Below are positions 23,882 to 34,466 of a DNA stretch of 64,000 nt, in pieces. The position numbers and the translations under genes were made by a program. The notes under the pieces were generated by a model that was not told the origin of the DNA, ran no database searches, and saw only the letters and a program-made list of their open reading frames with translations. Position 1 is the first letter of the stretch. Each line of letters starts with the position of its first letter. Origin of the DNA: Rubellimicrobium thermophilum DSM 16684 (GTDB lineage: Bacteria; Pseudomonadota; Alphaproteobacteria; Rhodobacterales; Rhodobacteraceae). Where the stretch lies: NCBI RefSeq assembly GCF_000442315.1, contig NZ_KE557320.1, positions 583,606 through 647,605 of the forward strand, given 5' to 3'.

Positions 23882-24946
23882 ATGACGAAGGGAAAAGGGC
23901 TTCCCGCGCGGGAGCCGCAGACAGCAACGCGCAGCAGGCAGCCGGGAATGCCGGCTTGGGTGCCGGAAGCGGCACGCATCTATCTGGCCCATGTGGAGGA
24001 GGGGCGTTCGATCCGGGATCTCGCACGCGAGGCCCAGGTGCACCCTTCGACGATCCTGCGACAGGTGCGCCGGATCGAATCGTCCCGCGATGATCCCCTC
24101 GTGGACGAGGCGTTGCGCAGGCTGGCCGGATCGTCGCGCCCCCTTGCGTTGACCGATCCCGCGCTCGAACGCCGGGCGCTGCCGGCGCTGCGGCGCCTGG
24201 CCGAGCCGGATGCGGTCCTGGCCGTGGCCCGCGACATGGAAAACGGTGTCATCCTGCGCGAAAGGCCGGGATCCGATCCGGTGCGGCTTCATGTCCTGGA
24301 ACGGGGGGTGGCTGAATCGATGGCTCTGCGGGGCTGGATCGATTGCCCCGATCTCGGGGCGCGCATCCGCCGCTATCGCATCACCGGACCGGGGCGCGAG
24401 GCGCTGCGCCGGGCGCTGGCGGAGGACGCGATGGCCGCACGTGGCCTGGCCGAGGCGCCGACCCCCTTCCGCGGTCCCGAGAACGCATCGGACCCCCATC
24501 TGAGCCATCTGCGCCCGACGCTGGTCGAATCGCCCCTTGTGGCCCTGTCGAGGCGCCGCGACGGCGAAGGGCAGCCCTTCCTCTGTCGCGAACTCGTCGC
24601 CGCGGGCGAAAGACTGCGCGAGGATTACGACATTGCCGGCACCGGTCCCGCGTTCGACTGGGAAGGGGTGCTGCGCGATCTGGCCGAAGGCGCCCTGCCA
24701 GGTGCGCCCGAGCGCACCGGGCCGCTGGCTGCGCGCGGGCGCGTGCTCGCCGCGCTCAACGATCTCGGCCCGGGGCTGGCCGACGTGGCCCTGCGCTGCT
24801 GCTGCCTGACCGAGGGGCTCGAGCTCGTGGAGCGGCGCATGGGCTGGTCGCAGCGCTCGGGCAAGATCGTCCTGCGCATCGCGCTCCAGCGGCTGCGCCA
24901 GCATTATGACCTGCATCGTCCGGCTCCGGGACCGCTGATCGGATAG
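23882..24946 (+). CDS. DUF6456 helix-turn-helix protein
   Basis: 354 residues from MTKGKGLPAREP. A helix-turn-helix lies at about residues 34-60 (YLAHVEEGRSIRDLAREAQV, then HPSTILRQVRRIE). A long Arg- and Ala-rich middle follows, then the C-terminal DUF6456 domain, with LVALSRRRDGEGQPFL, ELVAAGERLREDYDIA and LRIALQRLRQHYDLH. This is a probable DNA-binding regulator of the alphaproteobacteria; its targets are unknown. The CtrA-like and GANTC elements upstream suggest cell-cycle control. A strong hairpin follows the stop. Confidence 0.8.
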   Translation: MTKGKGLPAREPQTATRSRQPGMPAWVPEAARIYLAHVEEGRSIRDLAREAQVHPSTILRQVRRIESSRDDPLVDEALRRLAGSSRPLALTDPALERRALPALRRLAEPDAVLAVARDMENGVILRERPGSDPVRLHVLERGVAESMALRGWIDCPDLGARIRRYRITGPGREALRRALAEDAMAARGLAEAPTPFRGPENASDPHLSHLRPTLVESPLVALSRRRDGEGQPFLCRELVAAGERLREDYDIAGTGPAFDWEGVLRDLAEGALPGAPERTGPLAARGRVLAALNDLGPGLADVALRCCCLTEGLELVERRMGWSQRSGKIVLRIALQRLRQHYDLHRPAPGPLIG

Positions 24947-24952
24947 GGAAGA

Positions 24953-24990
24953 CAGGGCCCGGCCCCGTCGTCGCACCAGGCCGGGCCCTG
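24953..24990 (+). terminator. Hairpin after the DUF6456 gene
   Basis: CAGGGCCCGGCC and GGCCGGGCCCTG form a perfect 12-bp stem around a 14-base loop, 6 bp after the stop. The T-run is weak (ACTTT), so it is a probable rather than certain terminator. Confidence 0.6.
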
Positions 24991-25045
24991 CATGGACTTT
25001 GCAGAGCGGCAGGGCTATCTCCGTCGCATGACGCGAGGGAGAGCC

Positions 25046-25996
25046 ATGCGCGACCTGACCGATCCCGCCTCTCGCCACCCCGAAAAGGCCCATCGCCCCG
25101 ATCAGGCCCAGCCGCGCAAGCCCGCCTGGATCCGTGTCAAGGCGCCCACCTCGCCCGGCTATCGCGCCACAGCGGCCCTCATGCGCGAACATCGCCTGAC
25201 CACAGTGTGCGAGGAGGCCGGATGCCCCAATATCGGCGAATGCTGGGCGCAGGGGCATGCGACCATGATGATCATGGGCGAGATCTGCACCCGCGGCTGC
25301 ACCTTCTGCAATGTCGCCACGGGCCGGCCCGATGCGCTCGACCCCTTCGAGCCGGGCCGCGTGGCCGATGCGGTGGCAAGGCTCGGTCTTTCGCATGTCG
25401 TCGTGACCTCGGTGGACCGTGACGACCTGCCCGATGGCGGGGCCGAGCATTTCGCCATGACGATCCGCGCCATTCGCCGCCGATCCCCCGGCACGACCAT
25501 CGAGGTGCTGGTTCCCGATTTCCTGCGCTGCGGGCCCGAGGCTCTCGAGACCGTCGTTGCCGCCCGGCCGGATGTGTTCAACCACAATCTCGAGACGGTG
25601 CCCGGCCTCTACCCGGAGGTGCGGCCGGGCGCGCGCTATTTCCATTCGCTGCGGCTTCTCCAGCGTGCCAAGGAACTGGACCCCGCCCTGTTCACCAAAT
25701 CCGGGATCATGGTCGGTCTGGGCGAGGATCGTCAGGCCGTTCTTCAGGTCATGGACGACATGCGGTCGGCGGATGTCGATTTTCTGACCATCGGCCAGTA
25801 TCTCCAGCCCACGCCCAAACATCACCGGGTGGACCGCTTCGTCACGCCCGAGGAGTTCGCCGCCTATGAGGCCGCGGCGCGCGGCAAGGGTTTCCTGATG
25901 GTCTCGGCCAGTCCGCTGACCCGCTCCAGCTATCACGCCGGAGAGGACTTTGCCCGGCTGCGGGCCGCCCGCGAGGCCAGGCTGGCCGCCCGCTAG
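25046..25996 (+). CDS. lipA: Lipoyl synthase
   Basis: 316 residues from [12 protein letters not shown]; the ATG at 25046 follows GAGGGAGAG. It inserts two sulfur atoms into octanoyl groups bound to lipoate-dependent enzymes, by radical SAM chemistry. The auxiliary cluster motif is [13 protein letters not shown], the radical SAM motif is [10 protein letters not shown], and the C-terminal [10 protein letters not shown] carries the conserved Ser ligand. The frame is intact. It stands as a single gene after the hairpin, and the next gene is convergent. Confidence 0.97.
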   Translation: MRDLTDPASRHPEKAHRPDQAQPRKPAWIRVKAPTSPGYRATAALMREHRLTTVCEEAGCPNIGECWAQGHATMMIMGEICTRGCTFCNVATGRPDALDPFEPGRVADAVARLGLSHVVVTSVDRDDLPDGGAEHFAMTIRAIRRRSPGTTIEVLVPDFLRCGPEALETVVAARPDVFNHNLETVPGLYPEVRPGARYFHSLRLLQRAKELDPALFTKSGIMVGLGEDRQAVLQVMDDMRSADVDFLTIGQYLQPTPKHHRVDRFVTPEEFAAYEAAARGKGFLMVSASPLTRSSYHAGEDFARLRAAREARLAAR

Positions 25997-26086
25997 ACGC
26001 GACAGGCAAAACCGGCCGAGGCGATCCCCGTCCCGGGCCGCATTCGCCCCCGCATCCCCGGAAGACGCGATGCGGGCGGCGCGCCC

Positions 26087-28257
26087 CTATGCGGAGCCCA
26101 GGCGGATCACCGGCTCCATCCGGGTCAGCACATCATCCGGCAGATGACATTTCACCTGATGGCCGGGGGCAAGCCGGCGCAAGGGCGGCACGACCGTTTC
26201 GCACAGGGTGCCGGGGGGTTCGATCCCGTCGCGCGAGGGAACCTGCGCCTTGCGCGGGCAGCGCGTCTGGAAGGGACAGCCCGGCGGCGGGTTCATGGCC
26301 GAGGGGATCTCGCCCTCCAGCACGATATGCGTCTTTTCCACCTGCGGATCGGCGATCGGCACAGCCGACAGCAGCGCCTCGGTATAGGGGTGGTAGGGCG
26401 GGGCGAAGACCTGCTCGGTGGTGCCGATCTCGACCACATGGCCCAGATACATGACCAGCACCCGGTCCGACAGGTAGCGCACGATGGACAGGTCATGGCT
26501 GATGAACAGGAGTGTCGTGCCCTTCTCGCGCTGGATATCCATGAGAAGGTCGGTCACCGCGGCCTGCACCGAGACATCCAGCGCCGAGACGGGCTCATCC
26601 GCGATCACGACCTGCGCATCCCCGGCAAAGGCGCGGGCGATCCCCACCCGCTGCTTCTGCCCGCCGGAGAGCTGGCGCGGCATCCGGTCGGCAAAGGCGC
26701 GGGGCAGCTTCACCAGATCCAGAAGGCGGAGCATCCGTTCGCGCCGCTCTGCGCCCGACCGGCCCACGCCGAACACCTCGAGCGCGCGGATGATCTGCCG
26801 CCCCACGGTCATCGAGGGGTTGAGCGTGTCGAAGGGGTTCTGGAAGACCATCTGCAGGCGGCCGATGGTGGCCGGATCGCGCGCCTCGACAGGCTTGGAC
26901 TGCAGCTCCTCGTTCAGAAGGACCACGCGACCGCCTGTTGCCGTCTCGAGGCCCATCAGCACCTTGGCCAGGGTGGACTTGCCGCAGCCTGATTCGCCGA
27001 CGATGGCCAGCGTCTCGCCCGCGCGGGCCTCGAAGCTCAGGGATTCGTTGGCCTTGACGACGCGCGCCGCCCGGCTGGCAAAGGGGCCGCTGGCCGTGGT
27101 GTAATACTTGCGCAGATCCTCGACCCGCAGGACGACGTCGCCCTGTTCTGCGGGCGGGCGGGTCTGGACATCGGCGGGGGGGGGCATCCCAGTCGATCTC
27201 CTGCCAGCGCAGGCAGCGGGTGTCGTGCCGGTCCCCGCCCGGGCACGGGGGTCATGGGGATGTCCTGCGCGTCGCAGCGGCCCTGCTGGAAGTAGTCGCA
27301 GCGCGGCCCGAAATTGCAGCCCGGGGGACGTTCGTGCGGCAGGGGAAAGTTGCCGGGAATCGCCCGCAGCGGGCGGGCCGTCTTGTCCGCACCCGGCAGC
27401 GGGATCGAACGGAACAGCGCCTGGGTATAGGGATGGCGCATCCGCGTGAAGACCTCGCGCACGGTGCCCCGTTCCACGGCCTCGCCGGAATACATCACGC
27501 AGATGCGGTCGCAGGTTTCGAGCACGAGGCCGAGATTGTGGCTGATGAACAGCATGGAGGTGCCGTATTTCCGGCCCAGCTCCTTCACCAGTTCCACCAC
27601 CGCCGCCTCGACCGTGACATCCAGCGCTGTCGTCGGCTCGTCGAGGATCAGGAGCGAGGGCCGCGCCATCAGCGCCATGGCGATGACGATGCGCTGCTGC
27701 TGACCCCCCGAAAGCTGATGGGGATAGCTCTTCAGGATGCGCTCGGGATCCGGCAGGCGGACATCGCGCACGACCTCGAGCGCGCGCTCGCGCGCTTCCT
27801 GCTCGCTGGCGCCCTGATGAATCATCGGCACTTCCATGAGTTGCCGGCCGATCCTCATGGCAGGGTTGAGCGAGGCCATGGGCTCCTGATAGATCATCGC
27901 GATCTGGGATCCGCGGATGCCCCGCAGCTCCGCCTCGGACAGGGTGGCCAGGTCGCGCCCCTTGAAGCGGATCGCCCCCCCCACGATCCGTCCGTTGACC
28001 CCCAGATCGCGCATGATGCCAAGGGCGACCGTGCTCTTGCCGCAGCCTGATTCGCCGACTAGGCCGACCGCCTCGCCCGGCATCACCGTGCAGGAGAAGT
28101 CCATGACGGCCGGGATTTCGCGCAGACGGGTGAAGAAGGAGATGGAAAGCCGGTCGATCTCGAGCAGCGGCTCGGCGCCTGCGGCGCCGGAACCCGCGAT
28201 GCGGGGGGATGGGGCGGCAGGACCCGGCAGGCCGGCAGGGGGCATGGCGTCGGTCAT
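26087..28257 (-). CDS. Fused double ATPase of a peptide-type ABC transporter, with two frameshifts
   Basis: About 722 residues after repair, holding two complete ABC modules as in DppD and DppF joined. Module 1: Walker A GLVGESGCGKSTVALG, signature LSGGQQQR, Walker B SLLILDEPTTALD, ending in the peptide-transporter tail GCNFGPRCDYFQQGRC. Module 2: AIVGESGCGKSTLAK, LSGGQKQRVGIARAF, VVIADEPVSALD, ending GCPFQTRCPRKAQVPSRDG. The junction is broken by one extra base near 27233-27236 and one in the run of nine G at 27176-27184. Correcting both gives RHDTRCLRWQEIDWDAPPAD and a single frame. Energises import of peptides or related solutes with the three genes upstream. Confidence 0.88.
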
Positions 28258-28260
28258 CGG

Positions 28261-29712
28261 TCAGTCCTTCAGGGATTCTTCGCGCAGCCCGTCCGCGAGC
28301 AGGTTGAGCCCGAGCACCAGCGTCAGCAGCGCCACGGCGGGGACCAGAGCCGGATGCGGAAAGATCGACAGCAGCTGCCGACCGGCATTGATGGTGGAGC
28401 CCCAGTCCGGGCTGTCGGGCGGCAGGCCCAGGCCGAAGAAGCCGAGAGCCCCCAGCAGGATCGTCGTGTAGCCGATGCGCAGGCAGAAATCGACGATCAG
28501 CGGCCCGCGCGCATTGGGCAGGATCTCCCACAGCATGATGTACCAGGGGCGTTCGCCCCGTGTCTGGGCGGCGGCCACATAGTCGCGCGTCTTGATGTCC
28601 ATGGTCAGGCCGCGCACGATGCGAAAGACGGTGGGCGAATTGACGAACACCACCGACACGAAGACCACGAGCACCCCCGAGGGGATGTCGAACAGGTCGA
28701 ACCGTCCCATGAAATCGAGCGGCGTCCCCCGCTGGCTGATGAGCGACAGATAGAGCCATCCCAGTCCCGCGACGACGGCGGCGACGAGGATTGCGCCGCG
28801 CTTCGGGTCGGTGCGGAAGCGCGACCAGAGCAGGACGGCAGCGAACAGGATCGGGAACAGGAACAGCCCGGCGGCCATGTAGCTCGGCAGGCCGGTCTCG
28901 ACGATCTCGGGCGTCACCAGAAGATAGAACAGGAGGATCACCGGGAAGGCGAGGATCAGGTTGGCGATGAAGGACAGCGCGACATCGAGCCGCCCGCCCC
29001 GGTAGCCCGCCGGGAGGCCCAGGACGATCCCCACCATGAAGGCAAAGAGCGTGGCCAGGGGGGCGATCTGGATCACCGTCCAGCTTCCCATCACCATGCG
29101 CGAGAAGACATCCCGCGCGAGATTGTCGCCCCCCAGGAGGTAATGCGCGCCCGGTCCCCAGACCTCGGCATGGGGCAGGGGCACCCCCGGCGGCTTGTTC
29201 TTGAGGCCGGAGATGGCGGTCAGCGGCTCATGCGTGGCGATCCATCCGAACAGCCCGGCGAAGAGCGCCGTGTAGACCCAGAACATCACCAGGCCGAAGC
29301 CGATCATGCCCACCGTCGAATCGAACAGGCGTCCATAGAGGCCCAGCCGGCGCCGGAAGAGGAAGGACAGGGCAAAGGTCAGGGCCAGGGCGATCCAGAC
29401 GGGCAGGAAACGCCGCGAGATCGCCCCCACGATCCCGGCTTCGCCATAGGGCAGCAGCAGTCCGGCCAGGAGATAGCCGAGCAGGAGGAGAAGCAGGAGC
29501 GCCCCTGTCAGGCGGACAGCCAGAACGGCCCATCGGCGCGGCCGCTGCGACAGCCTGACTGTCCCATCCGGCTGAGGCAGCGGCCCGGACGCCGGAATGA
29601 ACATCCCCACGAGCAGGGAGGCCAGGACGGACAGGCCGAACAGTCCCGCCGCCACCCCGAGGAGCGGATCGAGCCATGTGCCGATGGGGCCGGTCCAGGT
29701 CAGCGGTTCCAT
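28261..29712 (-). CDS. Peptide-type ABC transporter permease (DppC-like)
   Basis: 483 residues, longer than a typical DppC (about 300) because of a long N-terminal part with several extra membrane spans (for example VRLTGALLLLLLLGYLLAGLL). The transport domain follows: LLGGDNLARDVFSRMVMGSW near the start, and the ATPase-contact EAA loop DYVAAAQTRGERPWYIMLWEILPN. It ends LLADGLREESLKD. Together with the 29725-30771 permease it forms the membrane channel. It ends 4 bp before the ATPase start. Confidence 0.9.
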   Translation of the reverse strand: MEPLTWTGPIGTWLDPLLGVAAGLFGLSVLASLLVGMFIPASGPLPQPDGTVRLSQRPRRWAVLAVRLTGALLLLLLLGYLLAGLLLPYGEAGIVGAISRRFLPVWIALALTFALSFLFRRRLGLYGRLFDSTVGMIGFGLVMFWVYTALFAGLFGWIATHEPLTAISGLKNKPPGVPLPHAEVWGPGAHYLLGGDNLARDVFSRMVMGSWTVIQIAPLATLFAFMVGIVLGLPAGYRGGRLDVALSFIANLILAFPVILLFYLLVTPEIVETGLPSYMAAGLFLFPILFAAVLLWSRFRTDPKRGAILVAAVVAGLGWLYLSLISQRGTPLDFMGRFDLFDIPSGVLVVFVSVVFVNSPTVFRIVRGLTMDIKTRDYVAAAQTRGERPWYIMLWEILPNARGPLIVDFCLRIGYTTILLGALGFFGLGLPPDSPDWGSTINAGRQLLSIFPHPALVPAVALLTLVLGLNLLADGLREESLKD

Positions 29713-29724
29713 CCGAGGGCCTTT

Positions 29725-30771
29725 CTAGGACAGCCGGATGCGCGGATTGAGCAGCGCATAGCCGATGTCGGAGACGAGCTGTGTCACCAGCACCACGAAA
29801 ACCGCCACGACCGAGATGCCAAGCAGCAGGTCGATGTCGTTGTTGGACGAGGCCTCGACCAGCGTCCAGCCGAATCCCTTGTAGTTGAACAGGCTTTCCA
29901 CGATCACCACCCCGGTCAGGAGCCAGGGGAACTGGAGCATGATGACCGTGAAGGGTGCGATCAGCGCATTGCGCAGAGCGTGCTTCAGCACCACCTTGGG
30001 GAAGCTCACGCCCTTGAGCCGCGCGGTGCGGATATATTGGGCGGTCATCACCTCGGCCATGCTCGCCCGTGTCATGCGGGCGATGTAGCCCATGCCATAG
30101 AGGGCGATGGTCATCACCGGCAGGGTGAAATTCGCGAAAGTTGCATCCTCCATCGCCGAGGTGGCCGAGCCGTTGAACCAGCGCAGCCCCACGGCCGAGG
30201 AGGTGAAGACCGCGATGAACACCACGCCCGAGACATATTCGGGTGTTGCCGTCGTCAGGATCGAGCCGGCCGAGAGCGCACGGTCGAGGCGCGAGCCCTC
30301 CCGCATCCCGGCCAGCACACCGATGACCAGCGCGCCGGGCACCATGACAACCAGCACCCAGAACATGAGCTTGCCGGTCAGCGCCAGTCCGCGCGCGACG
30401 ACATCGGCGACCTCCATCCGGAAGACGCGGGAATAGCCCCAGTCCCCCTGAAGGATTCCGCAGTAGCGGGGGGCCTGCTCCGGGGTCATCCCCGGCTGGA
30501 TGCAGCGGCCGCGGGTGATTCCGTCGCTGCCCTCGATCACCCATCCGGGCAGCACCCCCAGCCACTGCCCATAGCGCAGCAGGATCGGTTCGGCATAACC
30601 GTTCTTCTCGAGCCAGGATTCGACCTCGGCATCGGTGATCCGCGATCCGGCTTCGGACTTGGCCACCTTCTCGAGATTGGGTGCCAGATTGGTGAGCCAG
30701 AAGACGATGAAGGTCAGGCAGAAGGCCGTGACCAGCATCGTGAGAGTCCGGCGCAGGATGAAGACTGTCAT
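29725..30771 (-). CDS. Peptide-type ABC transporter permease (DppB-like)
   Basis: 348 residues, with six or more membrane spans. The N-terminus MTVFILRRTLTMLVTAFCLTF and the EAA-like loop YIRTARLKGVSFPKVVLKHAL are typical of DppB/OppB permeases. A periplasmic stretch of about 120 residues after the first span is longer than usual (SEAGSRITDAEVESWLEKNG region). It lies between the binding-protein gene and the second permease gene, all on the minus strand, as one operon. Confidence 0.9.
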   Translation of the reverse strand: MTVFILRRTLTMLVTAFCLTFIVFWLTNLAPNLEKVAKSEAGSRITDAEVESWLEKNGYAEPILLRYGQWLGVLPGWVIEGSDGITRGRCIQPGMTPEQAPRYCGILQGDWGYSRVFRMEVADVVARGLALTGKLMFWVLVVMVPGALVIGVLAGMREGSRLDRALSAGSILTTATPEYVSGVVFIAVFTSSAVGLRWFNGSATSAMEDATFANFTLPVMTIALYGMGYIARMTRASMAEVMTAQYIRTARLKGVSFPKVVLKHALRNALIAPFTVIMLQFPWLLTGVVIVESLFNYKGFGWTLVEASSNNDIDLLLGISVVAVFVVLVTQLVSDIGYALLNPRIRLS

Positions 30772-30851
30772 CGTGACACCCTCTCAGCCTGTTTCCGAGG
30801 GCGAATCGAGCGGCGCGCATGGCACGCCGCTCCGGTTCCGTTCCGCGCCGG

Positions 30852-32522
30852 TCAGGCCTGCTCGATCCACCACTTGTAGTGGTGATGTTCGAAGGTGGGA
30901 TGCTTTTCGGCACCATGCACCCCCGGGCGGGTATGGCGGAACAGCGACCGCCAGTAGGGCTGGATCAGGACCCCCTCGTCCAGCATGATCTGCTGGAGCT
31001 TGGCCATCACCTCGCGCCGGGCATCGGCATCGGCGATGGAGTTCGCCTCGGCCAGGAGGCGGTCGAATTCGGCATTCGAGAAGGCCGTCTCGTTCCAGGC
31101 GACCCCCGACTTGTAGGCGAGGTTCAGGACCTGCACGCCGAGCGGACGCATGTTCCATTCGGTGGCCGAGAAGGGATATTTCGTCCAGTCGTTCCAGAAG
31201 GTGGAGCCGGGCAGCACGGTGCGCTTCACCTTGAAGCCGGCATCGCGCATCTGCGCCGCCACGGCATCGCATGTCGCCGCCTGCCAGGAATCGTCGAGCG
31301 AGATCAGCTCGAACTCGGTGTCGCCGTGCCCGGCCTCGTCGAGCATCGCCTTGGCCGCGGCGGGGTCGGCCGGCTCGTTGATGCCGGGGGCGTATTCGGG
31401 ATGGATGGGGCAGACATGGTGGTTCTCGGCCACCTGCCCGAGCCCGTTGTAGCCCAGCTCCAGCACGACATTGTTGTCCACGGCCCTCTGGATCGCCTTG
31501 CGCACGGCGCGGTTGTCATAGGGCGGGGCTGCCTGATGGAAGCGCACGGCCAGCGTCGCGGCGGTGAGGGCCTCCGACTTCACCCAGCCGATGCTGTCAT
31601 AGATGTCGATGAAATCGCCGGTGGTCTGATAGTTGGCGTCGATCTCGCCGGATTCCGCGGCAGCGAGGACCGCGGCCGGATCGGTGCCGTAGTCGATATA
31701 CTCGATCCGGTCGAGATAGGGGCCGCCATAGACCGCCGTGCCCCACCAGGTATGGTTCGGGTTGCGCACCAGGACCTGCCGCACTCCGACCTCGTTGACC
31801 TCGGGCAGCCAGGCACCTGTGCCGATCGGGTTGGCGGCCGGATCCTCGCCGTTGTAGCTGCGATGGACGACGGCGGCGGGATAATCCGCCATGTTGACGA
31901 CAAGCGCGATGTCGGGGGCCGAGGCGTTGAGCTGCACCGTCAGGTCGTCGATGACCGTCACGGCATCCTCGCGCATCTGGTTCGTGCCGCCTTCCGCAAT
32001 GTCACGCAGCACGTCGAAGCGCGAGGCCATCGAATTGCCTTCGGCCGTGCCGTCGCACCAGCGGCGGAGGTTGTGGACCACATCCTCGGCGGTGAAGTCG
32101 TCGCCGTTGTTCCACTTCACCCCGGGGCGCAGATGCAGCGTCCAGACGGTGGCATCCTCATTGGCTTCCCAGCTCTCCAGAAGCATGCCGCGCAGCGATC
32201 CGTCGCGCTGGTACTCCACCATGTAATCGAGCCAACCGCGGCAGAAATTCGCGTGTTCCGACCAGTCCCATGTGCGGGGGTCCTTGGTCGGGCGCAGCTC
32301 CATCTGCATGCGCAGCGTCCCGCCATGGACCGGGGTCATGCCCTCCTGCGCTTGGGCCGGGGCGGGAAGGCCGATCAGCGCATAGGCGGCCGCAGCCGAC
32401 ACGCCGAGCCCGGTGGCCCGCGTCAGGAATTCGCGCCGGGACAGCAGGCCCGCCTGCACCTCCCGGGCATACATCAGCGCGGCTGGATGGATGGTTTCCG
32501 CGCTCCGCTTGACTCCGGTCAT
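30852..32522 (-). CDS. Family 5 solute-binding protein of the peptide-type ABC transporter
   Basis: 556 residues. The N-terminal [13 protein letters not shown] with a hydrophobic stretch and an AQA cleavage site indicates Tat export. The body has the DppA/OppA pattern: [49 protein letters not shown] and the C-terminal [14 protein letters not shown]. It would deliver peptides or similar compounds to the permeases. This is the first gene of the four-gene operon; an inverted repeat lies 127 bp upstream. The substrate is not resolved. Confidence 0.92.
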   Translation of the reverse strand: MTGVKRSAETIHPAALMYAREVQAGLLSRREFLTRATGLGVSAAAAYALIGLPAPAQAQEGMTPVHGGTLRMQMELRPTKDPRTWDWSEHANFCRGWLDYMVEYQRDGSLRGMLLESWEANEDATVWTLHLRPGVKWNNGDDFTAEDVVHNLRRWCDGTAEGNSMASRFDVLRDIAEGGTNQMREDAVTVIDDLTVQLNASAPDIALVVNMADYPAAVVHRSYNGEDPAANPIGTGAWLPEVNEVGVRQVLVRNPNHTWWGTAVYGGPYLDRIEYIDYGTDPAAVLAAAESGEIDANYQTTGDFIDIYDSIGWVKSEALTAATLAVRFHQAAPPYDNRAVRKAIQRAVDNNVVLELGYNGLGQVAENHHVCPIHPEYAPGINEPADPAAAKAMLDEAGHGDTEFELISLDDSWQAATCDAVAAQMRDAGFKVKRTVLPGSTFWNDWTKYPFSATEWNMRPLGVQVLNLAYKSGVAWNETAFSNAEFDRLLAEANSIADADARREVMAKLQQIMLDEGVLIQPYWRSLFRHTRPGVHGAEKHPTFEHHHYKWWIEQA

Positions 32523-32648
32523 CGTCTCTCCCCTCTGGCAGCCGTTCTTGTTGTGCCTGTTGCGGGCCTTTCGGGCCCGTCCGCCGCATCCGGCCTGCGG
32601 ACGGCTCCATTGGGCACCGGGCAGGGGCGGGCGTCAAGGAACGGATTC

Positions 32649-32672
32649 GACGCTTTGGGGATCCGAAGCGTC
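32649..32672. repeat. Inverted repeat between miaA and the ABC operon
   Basis: GACGCTTTGG-GGAT-CCGAAGCGTC: a 10-bp stem with one G-T pair and a 4-base loop. It is 35 bp past the miaA stop and 127 bp before the binding-protein start. No T-run follows on the minus strand, so it could be an operator or a weak terminator. Confidence 0.5.
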
Positions 32673-32706
32673 ACTCTGGAGTGCCGAAGCGACATATGTC
32701 CCGATC

Positions 32707-33577
32707 TCAGGGAAGGGGAATGGATGCCCATCCTGTCATCCGGTTGCGGAACCAGGTGCGCTGTCGCTTGGCATAGAGGCGGCTTGCCTGAACGGCGGCA
32801 TCGCGTGCCTCGCGCAGGGACAGGCGCCCCTCCAGATGGGCGCGCAGCGGCGCGGCGCCCAGGGCCCGGAAGGCGGGGGCATTCTCGCGCCAGCGGGGCA
32901 GAAGCGCCTGCACCTCTGCCAGAGCGCCCTGTTCGAGCATGGCATCGAAACGGGCGGCGATCCGTGCATCAAGCCATGGCACGGCCGGGCGCAGGACAAG
33001 GGCCGTCGCCCGCGACAGGGGCAGCAGGGGCGGGGCGTCTCCGCCTGCCAGTCGGCCAGCCCGCGGCCCGTGGCGCGCAGCACCTCCCAGGCGCGCTGGA
33101 CGCGCGCCCGGTTGCGCCGGTCCAGTCCGTCGCGCGTGCGCGCATCGAGACCGGCCAGCAACCTGTCGAGCGGCAGGGCATCCGCTTCGGCCCGGATGGC
33201 GGGGGGGAATGGGCGGGATCTCGGCCAGGCCCTGCGTGAGGGCCGTGAAATAAAGCCCTGTTCCACCTACAAAGATCGGCCTTTGCGGGGCATCGACGAA
33301 GGCCGCGGCCTCGCGCAGCCAGTGGCCGACCGAATAGGGCTGCTCCATCGCCACATGGCCGAACAGCGCATGGGGGACGGAGGCCTCTTCCTCGGGCGAG
33401 GGGCGGGCGGTCAGGATGCGCCAGCCGTCATAGACCTGAAGCGCATCGGCATTGACGATCACGCCGCCCTGCTCCTGCGCCAGGCGCAGGGCGAGGGCGC
33501 TCTTGCCGCTGGCCGTCGGACCGGCGATCAGGACGGGGCGATCGGGGGGGATGTCGCGCAGCAGGGCAGCCTCCCAT
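32707..33577 (-). CDS. miaA: tRNA dimethylallyltransferase, with three frameshifts
   Basis: Adds the dimethylallyl group to A37 of tRNAs that read UNN codons. About 289 residues after repair. The P-loop is [18 protein letters not shown], then [43 protein letters not shown], and the end [12 protein letters not shown]. Frame breaks: seven G at 33544-33550 (six expected), which links the ATG at 33577 with its GGAGG to the body; seven G at 33201-33207 (six expected); and a missing base at GGGG 33032-33035. pyrH is divergent. Confidence 0.92.
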
Positions 33578-33636
33578 TGAAACCCTCCGCTCTTTGCTTC
33601 ATTGCGGCCCCCGGCGGAAGCGGGCAGGAGGCAGGC

Positions 33637-34389
33637 ATGGGCGACCTTCAGGGAACGGGCGTGGAGACGGAAACGCCGGTGCCGCGCTTCAGGCGGGTGA
33701 TGCTCAAGATCAGCGGCGAGGCGCTGATGGGCGATCAGGGCTACGGCCTGCATCCGCCGACGGTGGAGCGCATCGCGCGAGAGGTGAAGGCGGTCCGCGA
33801 CATGGGTGTCGAGGTCTGCATGGTCATCGGCGGGGGCAACATCTTCCGCGGCCTTCAGGGATCGGCCCAGGGGATGGAGCGGACCACAGCCGACTACATG
33901 GGCATGCTGGCCACCGTGATGAACGCCCTGGCCATGCAGTCCGCCCTGGAGGCCATGGGCGTGTTCACCCGGGTCATCAGCGCCATCCCGATGGACCAGG
34001 TCTGCGAGCCCTATATCCGGCGCCGCGCCGTCCGCCATCTGGAGAAGAAGCGGGTCTGCATCTTTGCCGCGGGCACCGGAAACCCCTATTTCACGACAGA
34101 TACGGCCGCAACATTGCGTGCGTCGGAAATGGGTTGCGAGGCGATCTTCAAGGGAACCAAGGTGGACGGGGTCTATGACAAGGATCCCAAGCAACACCCC
34201 GATGCCCGGCGCTTCGACCGGATCGGCTATACCGAGGTTCTGGCCCGGAATCTGGGCGTCATGGATGCCTCGGCCATCGCCCTGGCGCGGGACAACGACC
34301 TGCCCATCATCGTCTTCTCACTCGACGAGCCGGGGGGCTTCCGCGGCATCATCGAGGGGCGGGGCACCTACACGGTGGTGCATGGCTGA
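33637..34389 (+). CDS. pyrH: UMP kinase
   Basis: 250 residues from [12 protein letters not shown], with CAGGAGG upstream. Phosphorylates UMP to UDP. Conserved regions: [64 protein letters not shown] and [17 protein letters not shown]. The first 17 residues are a variable extension. It starts the envelope-related cluster; in many bacteria pyrH and frr are neighbours, while here an HTH gene lies between them. Confidence 0.97.
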   Translation: MGDLQGTGVETETPVPRFRRVMLKISGEALMGDQGYGLHPPTVERIAREVKAVRDMGVEVCMVIGGGNIFRGLQGSAQGMERTTADYMGMLATVMNALAMQSALEAMGVFTRVISAIPMDQVCEPYIRRRAVRHLEKKRVCIFAAGTGNPYFTTDTAATLRASEMGCEAIFKGTKVDGVYDKDPKQHPDARRFDRIGYTEVLARNLGVMDASAIALARDNDLPIIVFSLDEPGGFRGIIEGRGTYTVVHG

Positions 34390-34466
34390 AGGGCGCTCCC
34401 GAAGCTCTTGATCCGTCGGCCCCTGCACCGGATACTGGGCGTGGCAGGGTCGGCGGAGGAAGGGCC

